Positions 7,823 through 15,952 of a stretch of 64,000 bases of DNA are shown one piece after another (the stretch's first letter is position 1; each line of letters opens with the position of its first letter). Source of the DNA: 3-1-20CM-4-69-9 sp963833655 (lineage in GTDB: Bacteria > Actinomycetota > Thermoleophilia > Gaiellales > Gaiellaceae). A program made the position numbers and the translations under genes. The notes beneath the pieces were generated by a model. The model made no database searches. It was not told the DNA's origin and saw only the letters and a list, made by a program, of their open reading frames with translations. The stretch spans positions 434,001 through 498,000 of the forward strand of contig CAWHYL010000007.1 in NCBI GenBank assembly GCA_963833655.1. The letters run 5' to 3'.

Positions 7823-8764
7823 ATGGAGCTTCGGTTCGTGTCGCTGCCGTCGGACGACGAGGCGCTCGACGCGTACTCGCAGGCCGTGATCGGTGTCGCC
7901 GAGCGGCTGTCGCCGTCCGTCGCGAACGTCCGGATGCGGCGCGGCGGCGGCAGTGCGGTCGTGATCACCCCGGACGGCTTCATGCTCACCTCCGCCCACG
8001 TGGTTGCGCGCAGCCGGGGCGGCCGAGTCTCGTTCGTCGACGGGCGCGAGCTCGAGTTCGAGGTCGTCGGCACGGATCCGCTGTCGGACCTCGCGGTGCT
8101 GCGGGCCGACGGCGGTGAGCTGGCGCCGGCCGTGCTCGGCAACGCCGAGCACCTTCGGGTCGGACAGCTGGTCGTCGCGATCGGCAACCCGCACGGCTTC
8201 ACCGGCTCCGTGACGGCGGGCGTCGTCTCTGCGCTCGGGCGCTCGCTGCCGACGCGCTCCGGTGCGAACGTGCGCGTCGTCGACAACGTCATCCAGACCG
8301 ACGCGGCGCTCAATCCCGGGAACTCCGGCGGCGCGCTGGCCGACGGCCGCGGTCGCGTCATCGGGATCAACACGGCAGTCGCAGGCGTGGGCCTCGGCCT
8401 CGCGGTCCCGATCAACGCGGCGACGCGCAAGATCGTCGGCGCGCTGATGACGGAAGGACGGTTCCGCCGCGCCTACCTCGGCATCGCCGGCGGCCCGCGC
8501 CCCTTGCCGCCCCGACTCGCGCGGGAGCTCGGTCGCACTGCGGGCGTCGAGATCGTACAGGTCGTCGAGGGCGGCCCGGCCGACCGCGCCGGACTCCGGC
8601 CGGAAGACCTGATCGTGGAGCTCGACGGGACGCCGATCGAAGGGATGGACGAGCTGCAGCGGGTCGTCGTCAGCGAGCTGATCGGTCGTGCTGTACGCGC
8701 GAAGGTCGTGCGCGGAGGTCACGAGCGCGAGCTCGAGCTCGTGCCGGCCGAGCTCGACGGCTGA
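7823..8764 (+). CDS. HtrA/DegP-like trypsin-type serine protease with one PDZ domain, no export signal
   Basis: A 313-residue protein. The catalytic triad is His59 (TSAHV), Asp89 (LSDLAVL) and Ser168 (NPGNSGG). A C-terminal PDZ domain covers about residues 215-305 (VVEGGPADRAGLRPEDLIVELDG is its carboxylate-binding core). Unlike typical HtrA proteins there is no signal peptide or membrane anchor at the N-terminus (MELRFVSLPSDDEALDAYSQ), so it is predicted to be cytoplasmic, or to use an unrecognised export route. The start is fixed by the leaderless -10 box just upstream. It is divergent from the PaaG-like gene. Confidence 0.88.
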   Translation: MELRFVSLPSDDEALDAYSQAVIGVAERLSPSVANVRMRRGGGSAVVITPDGFMLTSAHVVARSRGGRVSFVDGRELEFEVVGTDPLSDLAVLRADGGELAPAVLGNAEHLRVGQLVVAIGNPHGFTGSVTAGVVSALGRSLPTRSGANVRVVDNVIQTDAALNPGNSGGALADGRGRVIGINTAVAGVGLGLAVPINAATRKIVGALMTEGRFRRAYLGIAGGPRPLPPRLARELGRTAGVEIVQVVEGGPADRAGLRPEDLIVELDGTPIEGMDELQRVVVSELIGRAVRAKVVRGGHERELELVPAELDG

Positions 8765-8955
8765 TCCCGTAGAGGCGTCGGGCACACGCATCCCCATCGT
8801 CGTCGACGACGCCGACGAGCACTAGGCCCACCCGCAACGAGGGGGCGGGCGTCAATCGGCTTCCGCGCGACCTCGGGTACACGCGCGCGTCCGCAGCGCG
8901 CGCTCCCGAGCGCAACGTCCGAGCACTTCGGGACGTACCAGCCGCTCGACGGCGA

Positions 8956-10125
8956 CTAGATCTCCGCCGGATGTGTGTGCGTCTCGTGGCGCGCGAGCTC
9001 GAAGACGACCTGCGCGACGAGCATGACGGCGAGCACCCAGACGACGGCGAGCGGGCGCAGACCGAAGGGAATCAGCAGCAACGCGATCGCGGCGGTCGAG
9101 AGCCGGAGCGCGACGTCGGAGTCGATCACCATCGTGCCGGCGACGAGCTGGATGACGCCGAGACCGAACATCGCGAGCGCGAGGCCGGCACACGCGACCC
9201 AGCCGGTGTCGTCGTAGACGTGATCGCCGCCGGACGCAAGGATCGCGAGCTTGACCCCGGCGCCGAGAGCGGCGAGGCCGGCGACGACGAAGTAGTTCAT
9301 GTACACGTACGTGAGGCCGCCGAGGATGCCGCGCGCGGTCAGCGCGCCCTCGTCGAGGAAGTCGAAGTAGATCCACCAGATCGCGGCGGCGACGAGGAAG
9401 CCGGCGACGGCTGCGGCGGCGGAGCCGGCATCCCAGCTCACTTTCGAGACGCCGAGCACCACTGCGAGCACCGACTCGCCGAGAACGATCAGCGTCAGGA
9501 GGCCGAAACGCTCCGGTAGGTGGCGCCGGTCGACCGGCGCGTCACGAACTGTCTTCCAGCCGCGAATCGGTGCGGCCAGCTCGATGCAAAGGGCGACGGC
9601 CCAGGCGACGTACACCCACGGCCGGTCGAGGGCCAGTGAGACCGCCCACACGAGCACGGCAAGAGTGAAGAACATCAGGAAGGTGCGGGTGAGCGCGCGC
9701 ACTTCCGGCACGTGTCTGCTCGCGCGCGCGTACAGGGCGATCAGCACGATCCGCACGCCGATGTATGCGAGCGTGAACCCTTCCGTCGCGCCGTGGAAGA
9801 CGCTCGGGATCGTGGTCGCCAGCACGGCCACCGCGAACATCGCGGCCAGCATCAGCAGCCGGTAGACGAGATCGTCGGTGTCGAACCGGTTGGCGTAGAA
9901 CGTGAACCCCATCCACGCCCACCAGACAGGCACGAACAGGCCGAGAAACTCGAAGAACCGCGTCGGCGTCGGGTGCGCCGCGAGCGCGTTCGCGAGCTGG
10001 CTGACGGCCGCGACGAAGACGAGGTCGAAGAAGAGCTCGAGCCACGTCGCGCGGCGCTGCTCCTCGAGGTCGCGGCCGCGGGTGCGCAGGCGCGGCGGGT
10101 CGAGCAGCCGCGTGGGACCGGTCAA
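8956..10125 (-). CDS. Low temperature requirement protein A (LtrA) family membrane protein
   Basis: About 389 residues with roughly ten membrane helices. The LtrA signature is plain: ATWLELFFDLVFVAAVSQLA near the N-terminus, WWAWMGFTFYANRFDTDD, then ERFGLLTLIVLGESVLAVV and WIYFDF. LtrA was named from a cold-growth phenotype in Listeria; its molecular role is unknown. The best start is the TTG whose last two bases open the TGA stop of the upstream crotonase (TTGA), giving TGPTRLLDPPRLRTRG before the domain. Upstream reading would be antisense noise. It forms an apparent operon with the two crotonases. Confidence 0.82.
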   Translation of the reverse strand: MTGPTRLLDPPRLRTRGRDLEEQRRATWLELFFDLVFVAAVSQLANALAAHPTPTRFFEFLGLFVPVWWAWMGFTFYANRFDTDDLVYRLLMLAAMFAVAVLATTIPSVFHGATEGFTLAYIGVRIVLIALYARASRHVPEVRALTRTFLMFFTLAVLVWAVSLALDRPWVYVAWAVALCIELAAPIRGWKTVRDAPVDRRHLPERFGLLTLIVLGESVLAVVLGVSKVSWDAGSAAAAVAGFLVAAAIWWIYFDFLDEGALTARGILGGLTYVYMNYFVVAGLAALGAGVKLAILASGGDHVYDDTGWVACAGLALAMFGLGVIQLVAGTMVIDSDVALRLSTAAIALLLIPFGLRPLAVVWVLAVMLVAQVVFELARHETHTHPAEI

Positions 10126-10895
10126 CGGCCTTTGAAGTCCGGCTTGCGCTTTTCGGTGAAGGCGGTGAGGCCCTCGTTGGCGTCTTCGGAAGAGAACGCG
10201 AGGTAGAGCGCGCGCCGCTCGTACTCGAGGCCGAGCTGCAGCGTCGACTCGTAGGCCCGGTCGACTGCCTCCTTCGCGAGCCGCGTCGCGACCGGGCCCT
10301 TCGACGCGATGTCGCGGGCGACGCGCTTCGCCTCCTCGAGCCACGCCTCCTGCGCGACGACGCGTGCCACGAGACCGGCGTCGAGCGCCTCGTCCGCGTT
10401 GAGCAGTCGCCCGCTCAGGATGACGTCCATCGCGACCGACTTGCCGACGGCGCGCGTGAGCCGCTGCGTGCCGCCCGCGCCGGGAATGATCCCGAGCGAT
10501 GTCTCCGGCTGGCCGAATCGCGCCGACTCGGACGCGACGATCAAGTCGCACGACAGGGCAAGCTCACAGCCGCCGCCGAGGCAGTAGCCCGACACGGCCG
10601 CGACGAGCGGCGTCCAGAGGTTGCGGATCGCGTCCCAGCGCTCGACGCGGCGCGCGTAGTAGAGCTCGATCGCCGTGCTGCGAGCGAGCTCGCCGATGTC
10701 CGCGCCGGCGGCGAATGCGCGCTCCGAGCCGCCGAGGACGATGCAGCGGATCGCCTCGTCGCGGTCGAGCCGCTGCAGCTCGGACACGAGCTCCCCCATC
10801 AGCGCGTCGGAGAGAGCGTTGAGCTGCTGCGGCCGGTTGAGCAGGACGACCGCGATCGGGTTGTCGCGCTCTACGAGGACGAGCGATTCAGGAAT
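10122..10895 (-). CDS. Enoyl-CoA hydratase (PaaF-like); probable non-canonical ATT start
   Basis: Crotonase-fold hydratase acting on acyl-CoAs. GGSERAFAAGADIGEL and VAAVSGYCLGGGCELALSCD form the oxyanion hole, and GQPETSLGIIPGAGGTQRL carries the catalytic Glu. The first canonical start (ATG 10799) would remove the conserved N-terminal strand; in-frame sequence upstream encodes LVLVERDNPIAVVLLNRPQQ, which the fold needs. The only plausible initiator upstream is ATT at 10895, with GGAGG ten bases before it inside the preceding gene. I therefore extend the gene to the ATT, with the ATG as fallback. It overlaps the upstream crotonase by about 25 bases and LtrA by four. Confidence 0.82.
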   Translation of the reverse strand: MPESLVLVERDNPIAVVLLNRPQQLNALSDALMGELVSELQRLDRDEAIRCIVLGGSERAFAAGADIGELARSTAIELYYARRVERWDAIRNLWTPLVAAVSGYCLGGGCELALSCDLIVASESARFGQPETSLGIIPGAGGTQRLTRAVGKSVAMDVILSGRLLNADEALDAGLVARVVAQEAWLEEAKRVARDIASKGPVATRLAKEAVDRAYESTLQLGLEYERRALYLAFSSEDANEGLTAFTEKRKPDFKGR

Positions 10896-11686
10896 GCGCT
10901 CACCGCCTCCTGCGCCTCGTCGCCGAGCATCGACAGCGCGAGCCAGTCACGTGCGTGGTTGACCGTCTCGTGCCACGACAGGTCGCGCCAGAAGTTGAGC
11001 TGCTGCTTGGCGTAGCGCGTGGTCTGCGGCAGCTTCGCGGCAAGGTTCGCCACCACCACCTCGACCTTGGCGTCGAGCTCCGCTGCAGGCACCGCCCAGT
11101 TGACGAGGCCCCACTCCGCCGCCTGCGCGGCCGGCACTTCCTGGCACATGTAGATGATCTCGCGCGCGCGCCGGTCTCCGACCATCACCGGCAGCCACTG
11201 GGTCGCGCCGCCCGCGGGCACCGAGCCGTGCTCGACGCCGACGTGACGGATGAACGCGTCCTCGACCATCACGGCGAGATCGCACGCCATCTGCAGCTCG
11301 TTCCCGCCCCCGACCGCGATCCCGTTGATGCGGGCGAGCGTCGGCTTGCCGATCTCGCGCAGCTTGTCGTGCATGTCCTTGAAGGCGCCGAACCACTTCC
11401 AGTACTCCTTCGGCTTTCCCAGGTAGTCGGCCGCCCAGGACTTAAGGTCTGCCCCGACGCAGAAGGCGCGGCCGGTGCCGGTGACCACGACCACGCGGAT
11501 GTCGTCATCCCAGGACGCGTCCTCGCACGCGCGCGTGATCTCGCGCAGCATGCGGAAGTCGAACGCATTCAGCACCTCCGGCCGGTTGAGCGTGATCGTC
11601 GCGCGAGGCGGCGCCTTCTCGTAGACGATCGACTCGAAGCCGAGCTCCTCGGGCGGGAGCGGGCGCGGATGTGTCGGCTCAGTCAA
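10871..11686 (-). CDS. Enoyl-CoA hydratase/isomerase family protein
   Basis: A 271-residue crotonase. ITLNRPEVLNAFDF is the N-terminal strand, GTGRAFCVGADLKSW and RINGIAVGGGNELQMACD the oxyanion-hole regions. The active-site loop reads RHVGVEHGSVPAGGATQWL, and an unusual Trp-rich C-terminal helix (QQLNFWRDLSWHETVNHARDW) follows. These features resemble ring-hydrolysing or aromatic-acid crotonases more than beta-oxidation enzymes, but the substrate cannot be named. TTG start; the EthD-like gene upstream ends eight bases inside it, so the genes are coupled. Confidence 0.82.
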   Translation of the reverse strand: MTEPTHPRPLPPEELGFESIVYEKAPPRATITLNRPEVLNAFDFRMLREITRACEDASWDDDIRVVVVTGTGRAFCVGADLKSWAADYLGKPKEYWKWFGAFKDMHDKLREIGKPTLARINGIAVGGGNELQMACDLAVMVEDAFIRHVGVEHGSVPAGGATQWLPVMVGDRRAREIIYMCQEVPAAQAAEWGLVNWAVPAAELDAKVEVVVANLAAKLPQTTRYAKQQLNFWRDLSWHETVNHARDWLALSMLGDEAQEAVSAFLNRSSS

Positions 11687-11957
11687 CGTCCGCGAACATC
11701 ACGGTGAACTTGCCGCCCATCTCCATCGCGTCCTTGCCGGTCGCCATGAACTCGTCGCTGCGCGCCGCAGTCTTGAACGCGTCCATGTCCAGCCACTCCC
11801 ATTCCGCGTAGTAGCGGTGCGGCGGCTCGCCCATCGGCGCGCCGAAGATCTTGCCGTGACGGAACGTCGCGCCCGGGACCTTGCGGCACAGCTCGACGTG
11901 CTCCTCGTACCGATTCGCGTCCGGCTCTTGGTCGTACAGGACGATTGCGCGAACCAC
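11679..11957 (-). CDS. EthD-like (dimeric alpha/beta barrel) protein
   Basis: A 92-residue protein beginning MVRAIVLYDQEPDANRYEEH, with PGATFRHGKIFGAP, YYAEWEWLDMDAF and a final FTVMFADVD strand. This is the layout of EthD/REDY-type dimeric ferredoxin-like proteins, often found beside aromatic or ether degradation genes. Function unknown. The GTG start is preceded by GGGGAGG four bases upstream, and a TACGCT -10 box lies farther out (11987-11992). It heads the crotonase-crotonase-LtrA operon. Confidence 0.75.
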   Translation of the reverse strand: MVRAIVLYDQEPDANRYEEHVELCRKVPGATFRHGKIFGAPMGEPPHRYYAEWEWLDMDAFKTAARSDEFMATGKDAMEMGGKFTVMFADVD

Positions 11958-11986
11958 CTCGCCTCCCCTTCGTGGTAGAGGCCCGG

Positions 11987-11998
11987 AGCGTATAGCTT
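11987..11998. promoter_or_regulatory. Divergent abutting -10 boxes (AGCGTATAGCTT)
   Basis: On the minus strand AGCGTA reads TACGCT, serving the EthD-like gene. On the plus strand TAGCTT (or TATAGC) serves the VOC gene. Both genes here have leaders with Shine-Dalgarno sites rather than leaderless starts. The segment is nearly identical to the divergent promoter between xanthine dehydrogenase and adenine deaminase at 16727-16739. Confidence 0.45.
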
Positions 11999-12018
11999 CA
12001 CTTGCAAAGGAGGTGCCC

Positions 12019-12381
12019 ATGGGTAAGCGGGTCGTGCACGTCGAGTTTCCCGCGCAGGACGTGGAGCGCGGGCGGAAGTTCTGGGAGGGTGTCGGCGGCT
12101 GGTCCGTCAAAGACGCCGGCATGGAAGGGATGCAGTACCTGATGTGGCAGGAAGGCGACCAGGGTGGCGCCGTCTACAGCATGGAAGGCCAGTCCGGAAC
12201 GATGGTCTACCTCGGGAGCGACGACATCGACTCCGATCTCGCCAAGGTGAAAGAGCTCGGCGGCGAGGCGGGCGACAAGCAGGCGATCCCTCACATCGGC
12301 TGGTCCGCGCGCTGCAAGGACAGCGAGGGCAACGACTTCAGCATTTTCCAGAGCGACGAGTCGGTAGCGCCGCCTCAGTGA
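12019..12381 (+). CDS. VOC (glyoxalase/bleomycin resistance) family protein
   Basis: A 120-residue protein: VVHVEFPAQDVERGRKFWEG is the first beta-alpha-beta unit, and IGWSARCKDSEGNDFSIFQSD the last strand with the usual D.EGN.F element. One VOC domain, probably a dimer with a metal-binding cleft. Substrate unknown. The ATG follows a textbook AAAGGAGGTG Shine-Dalgarno, unlike the leaderless neighbours. Confidence 0.85.
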   Translation: MGKRVVHVEFPAQDVERGRKFWEGVGGWSVKDAGMEGMQYLMWQEGDQGGAVYSMEGQSGTMVYLGSDDIDSDLAKVKELGGEAGDKQAIPHIGWSARCKDSEGNDFSIFQSDESVAPPQ

Positions 12382-12478
12382 CGGCAGGGATTCGTTCCCG
12401 CGAATCGGCTGCTCAGTTCAGACGGAAGCGCGGGCAAACCCCGAGCTTCCTGACGACGGCGCCGCAAGCGGTGCCTCG

Positions 12479-12925
12479 GTGACGGCGGTCGCGATCGCGC
12501 TCGCGGTGGCGGCCGGCCTCGCGGGCGCGGTCCAGGCGGCGGTGATGGGAACGTTGGGCGAGCGTACGGGCGTCTTCCCGGCGCTCGCCTTCTCCGGCGT
12601 CGTCTCGGTCGTCCTCGGCCTCAGCCTGCTGCTGGTCGCCAGGCAGAGCGTCCGCGGGCTCGGCGACGTCGCTCGCCAGCCACTGTGGCTCTGGACAGGC
12701 GGGGCGCTCTCGGTGCTGATCATCCTCGCGATCACCGTTGCCTCGCCCCGCATCGGGCTCGCCGCGACGATTGGCACGATCATCGCGCTGAACCTGGCGA
12801 CGGCGGTGGCGATCGACCGCTACGGCTGGTTCGGCCTCGATCGCGTCACGATCGGCTGGCCGCGCGTCCTCGGGCTCGTCTTCCTCGGCGTCGGCGCTGC
12901 GCTGACGCTGGCGAAGAGTGGCTGA
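12479..12925 (+). CDS. YdcZ/DUF606-type DMT family membrane protein
   Basis: A 148-residue protein with five hydrophobic helices. The pattern VAAGLAGAVQAAVMGTLGERTG, then LWLWTGGALSVLIILAITVA and LAATIGTIIALNLATAVAID, matches the DMT-superfamily half-transporters (YdcZ) that work as dimers. GTG start; the eight-base overlap with the next gene suggests coupling. Substrate unknown. Confidence 0.78.
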   Translation: MTAVAIALAVAAGLAGAVQAAVMGTLGERTGVFPALAFSGVVSVVLGLSLLLVARQSVRGLGDVARQPLWLWTGGALSVLIILAITVASPRIGLAATIGTIIALNLATAVAIDRYGWFGLDRVTIGWPRVLGLVFLGVGAALTLAKSG

Positions 12926-13190
12926 CGAGCTCGTCGTCGCCACCGTGACGGCGGCCGAGCCGCAGCCGGGCGCGCGCGCGCCGGCATTGCTGGCGACGCT
13001 CGATCTCGGGATCTACGGCACCGAGCAGACGGTGATCCAGGGCGACGACGCCGACGCGGTCGTCGGCACCCAGCTCGTGTGTCGCCGCGCCACGGACGGC
13101 GTGGTGGTCGTCGCGGCGCGATCGCACGCGCAGGGCGACATTCCGGTCCGGCCCGCCACGGACGTCGAGCCGGGGACGCTCGTCAGCTGA
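12918..13190 (+). CDS. Small protein with a possible OB-fold (CsaA/tRNA-binding-like) core
   Basis: A 90-residue protein. ARAPALLATLDLGIYGTEQTVI followed by VVGTQLVCRRAT has the spacing of the CsaA/EMAP-type OB fold (K.A..L.IDFG...S...T, then L.GKQV.....), but the lysines and the second half are degenerate, so this is only a structural suggestion. Coupled to the membrane protein upstream by an eight-base overlap. The stop is followed at once by a three-hairpin repeat element. Confidence 0.5.
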   Translation: MADELVVATVTAAEPQPGARAPALLATLDLGIYGTEQTVIQGDDADAVVGTQLVCRRATDGVVVVAARSHAQGDIPVRPATDVEPGTLVS

Positions 13191-13263
13191 GCGCGAAAGC
13201 TTCGCCTTCGCGCGGTTTCGGTAACGCCGCTTCGCGGGGAACGTGCGCGGGCGAGGCCCGCGT
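13191..13263 (+). repeat. Three-hairpin intergenic element, copy 1
   Basis: Begins directly after the stop codon. Hairpin 1 is GCGCGAAAGC / GCCTTCGCGC, the middle part GGTAACGCCGCTTCGCG can form a small stem, and hairpin 3 is GCGCGGGC-GAG-GCCCGCG. The same order occurs after stop codons at 35695 (minus strand) and 52803 (plus strand). Confidence 0.7.
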
Positions 13264-13292
13264 TGGCCCTTGTGTTGCTGCGATGCTCGCCG

Positions 13293-15500
13293 TCACAGGC
13301 CGACGATGTCGTCCGGCTTGACCGGGACGCGCGACAGCTCGCGACCCGTCGCAGCGCGCAGAGCCGCCACGACCGCCGCCGTCGACACCACCGTCGGCGG
13401 CTCGCCGACGCCCTTCGCACCGTAGGGGGCGTCCGGGTCGGGATCCTCGACGAGCTCCGAGACGACCGGCGGCATGTCGAGCGTCGTCGGGATCAGGTAG
13501 TCGGTGAAGCTCGCATTCGTGATCAGCCCGTCGTGCGTCTGGATCTCCTCCATCAGCGCGAGCCCGAGCCCCTGGGCCGTTCCGCCTTCGATCTGACCGG
13601 TCACCGCCTGCGGGTTGACCGCCTTCCCGACGTCCTGCGCCGTGCCGATCCAGACGATGCGCGTGAGCCCGAGCTCGACGTCCACCTCGGCCACAACGCG
13701 CATCGCGGCGCACGCGTAGGCGACGTGCGACCGCTCGCCGGTCGTCTGCCCCGTCTCCGGGTCAAACGGCGATGTGCGCGGATGGCGGTAGATCCGCTCG
13801 ACATCGACGTCCCCGCCGCCGTTGCGGTCGCGCTCCTCGAGCGCCGCGCGGCACGCGTCGCGCACCGCGCCCGACGCCATCCACGTCATCCGCGACGCCG
13901 ACGCCGAGCCGGCCGAGCCGACGGTCGCCGTGGTGTGCGGCGCGAGCGTCACCTTGTCGGTGCCGAGCTCCGTGCGCGCGACCTGGAGGATCACGCCCGC
14001 CACGCCCTGCCCGACCTCCGCGGCGGCGCAGTGGATCTCGGCGCTGCCGTCGGCGAAGAGCTGCACGCGTGCGGCGGTGTAGTCGTCGTAGCCCTCCGAG
14101 TAGCCGATGTTCTTGAAGCCGACGGCGAACCCGACCCCGCGTTTCACGCCCTCGCCGCGCGTCGTGTTCCCGGAGCCGCCCGGGAGGCGCAATGGATCGC
14201 GCGGCAGCTCCTCCGGCTCCGGCACCGGCAGTGCGGCCGCGCGGCGAATGACCTCGGCGACCGGCAGCGATCCCGTGATCAGCTGCCCGGTCGGCATCCT
14301 GTCGCCCGGCTGCAGCGCATTCAGCAGCCGCAGCTCGACCGGGTCGATGTCGAGCTCCGCTGCGAGCTTGTCCATCTGCGCCTCGTGCGCGAAGCACACC
14401 TGCACGGCGCCGAAGCCGCGCATCGCGCCGCACGGCGGATTGTTCGTGTACACGCACAGGCTCTCGATCAGCGCGTTGTCGACCTGGTACGGGCCGCACG
14501 CGAACGACGCGGCGTTCGACGTCACCGCCGTCGAGCTCGAGGCGTAGGCGCCGCCGTCGAGCAAGATGCGCACGCGGACGTTGACGAGCCTCCCGTCGCG
14601 CGTCGCGCGGTGCTCCATCCAGATCTTCGCCGGATGGCGGTGGATGTGCCCGACGAACGACTCCTCGCGGTTGTAGACGATCTTCACCGGACGGTTCGTG
14701 TGCAGCGCGAGCAGCGAGCCGTGGATCTGCATCGACAGGTCCTCGCGGCCGCCGAACGCACCACCGACGCCGGCGAGGTGGATCCGCACCTGCTCGGGCC
14801 TCAGCCCGAGACACGGCGCGACCTGGTCGCGGTCGACGTGCAGCCACTGCGTGGCGACGTACACGTCGATGCCGCCCTCGCCGTCGGGAATGCACAGTCC
14901 CGATTCCGGCCCGAGGAACGCCTGGTCCTGGATGCCGACCTCGTACATGCCCGCGACGGACACGTCGCCCTCGGCGTCGGGGTCACCGTGGCGGATGACG
15001 AGCGAGCGCACGACGTTCGGCCGCGGGTCGTCGCGATAGCCGTGTCCCATCGTCGGACCGTCCGGATGGAGCGGCTCGCGTTCGGTCGCCGTCTCGGCGT
15101 CGGCGATCGGCGGGAGTAGCTCGTAGCCGACGCGGATGAGCTCGGCGGCGCGACGCGCCTGCTCCGGATGCTCGGCGGCGACGAGCGCAACCGGCTCGCC
15201 GAAGTAGCGGACGCGGTCGACGGCCAGGACGGGCTGGTCCTGGAACTCGAGGCCGTAAAGCTTCGCGCCGGGTACGTCGTCGTGCGTGAGCACGGCGTGC
15301 ACCCCGGGCGCGGCCACGGCTGCGGAAATGTCGATCCCGGTGATTCGCGCGTGCGCGTGCGGGCTTCGCAATGTGTGCCCCCAGAGCATCCCCGCGGCAT
15401 GCAGGTCGCTCGAGTAGGCGAACTCCCCCGTCACCTTGGGAACGCCGTCCGCGCGCGGGACGACCTGGCCAACGCGGCCGAGCTCGAGCTGGACGCTCAT
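13293..15500 (-). CDS. Xanthine dehydrogenase molybdopterin-binding large subunit
   Basis: A 735-residue catalytic subunit of the molybdenum hydroxylase family, oxidising hypoxanthine and xanthine toward urate. GVGGAFGGRED and CGAMRGFGAVQ bind the Mo cofactor, and the catalytic Glu lies in YGAKGVGEPPTVV near the C-terminus. The CODH-specific cysteine loop is absent, which argues for a purine or aldehyde substrate. Purine genes on both sides make xanthine the natural choice. ATG 15500 overlaps the stop of the 2Fe-2S subunit. It is the last gene of a FAD - FeS - Mo operon. Confidence 0.88.
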   Translation of the reverse strand: MSVQLELGRVGQVVPRADGVPKVTGEFAYSSDLHAAGMLWGHTLRSPHAHARITGIDISAAVAAPGVHAVLTHDDVPGAKLYGLEFQDQPVLAVDRVRYFGEPVALVAAEHPEQARRAAELIRVGYELLPPIADAETATEREPLHPDGPTMGHGYRDDPRPNVVRSLVIRHGDPDAEGDVSVAGMYEVGIQDQAFLGPESGLCIPDGEGGIDVYVATQWLHVDRDQVAPCLGLRPEQVRIHLAGVGGAFGGREDLSMQIHGSLLALHTNRPVKIVYNREESFVGHIHRHPAKIWMEHRATRDGRLVNVRVRILLDGGAYASSSTAVTSNAASFACGPYQVDNALIESLCVYTNNPPCGAMRGFGAVQVCFAHEAQMDKLAAELDIDPVELRLLNALQPGDRMPTGQLITGSLPVAEVIRRAAALPVPEPEELPRDPLRLPGGSGNTTRGEGVKRGVGFAVGFKNIGYSEGYDDYTAARVQLFADGSAEIHCAAAEVGQGVAGVILQVARTELGTDKVTLAPHTTATVGSAGSASASRMTWMASGAVRDACRAALEERDRNGGGDVDVERIYRHPRTSPFDPETGQTTGERSHVAYACAAMRVVAEVDVELGLTRIVWIGTAQDVGKAVNPQAVTGQIEGGTAQGLGLALMEEIQTHDGLITNASFTDYLIPTTLDMPPVVSELVEDPDPDAPYGAKGVGEPPTVVSTAAVVAALRAATGRELSRVPVKPDDIVGL

Positions 15501-15952
15501 CCCGTCGCCGCGAGGCGCACGGCGTCGAAGATCTTGGCGTAGCCGGTGCAGCGGCAGAGATTCCCCGAGAGCGCTTCGCGGATCTGGTCGTCGCTCGGAT
15601 CGGGTGTCCCCTCGAGCAGCTCGGCGGCCGCGACGACGAGCCCCGGCGTGCAGAAGCCGCATTGCACTGCGCCCGCGGCAACGAACGCCTCCTGCACGCG
15701 GTGGAGGCGGCCGTTCTCCGCCAGACCTTCGACGGTGACGACCTCATGGCCGCCGGTTTGCGCGGCGAGCACGAGGCACGCGCACACGAGCTTGCCGTCG
15801 AGCAGGACGGAGCACGACCCGCATTCGCCCTGCTCGCAGGCGTTCTTGGAACCTGGATATCCGAGCCGCTCCCGTAGCACGTAGAGGAGGCTCTCGCCCT
15901 CCCAGACGTCCGCCTCGTGCGACGCGCCGTTGACGCGCAGCGTGATCCTCAT
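15497..15952 (-). CDS. Xanthine dehydrogenase 2Fe-2S subunit
   Basis: A 151-residue electron-transfer subunit. The N-terminal plant-type cluster uses C39, C44, C47 and C59 (ACEQGECGSCSVLLDG then CAC); the C-terminal helical domain has CGFCTPG and CRCTGY for the second cluster. ATG 15952 overlaps the TGA of the FAD subunit (ATGA), and a TTG nine bases earlier is the alternative. Its stop overlaps the large-subunit start, so stoichiometric translation is likely. Confidence 0.92.
   Translation of the reverse strand: MRITLRVNGASHEADVWEGESLLYVLRERLGYPGSKNACEQGECGSCSVLLDGKLVCACLVLAAQTGGHEVVTVEGLAENGRLHRVQEAFVAAGAVQCGFCTPGLVVAAAELLEGTPDPSDDQIREALSGNLCRCTGYAKIFDAVRLAATG

Noticed and set aside
7769..8797. 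N-terminal extension of the PaaG-like crotonase by 343 residues
   Set aside because: The extension is antisense to the HtrA-like protease and contains no domain; ATG 7768 starts exactly at the crotonase domain.
13293..15952. CO dehydrogenase rather than xanthine dehydrogenase
   Set aside because: The large subunit lacks the CoxL active-site cysteine loop, and the divergent operon encodes purine enzymes.
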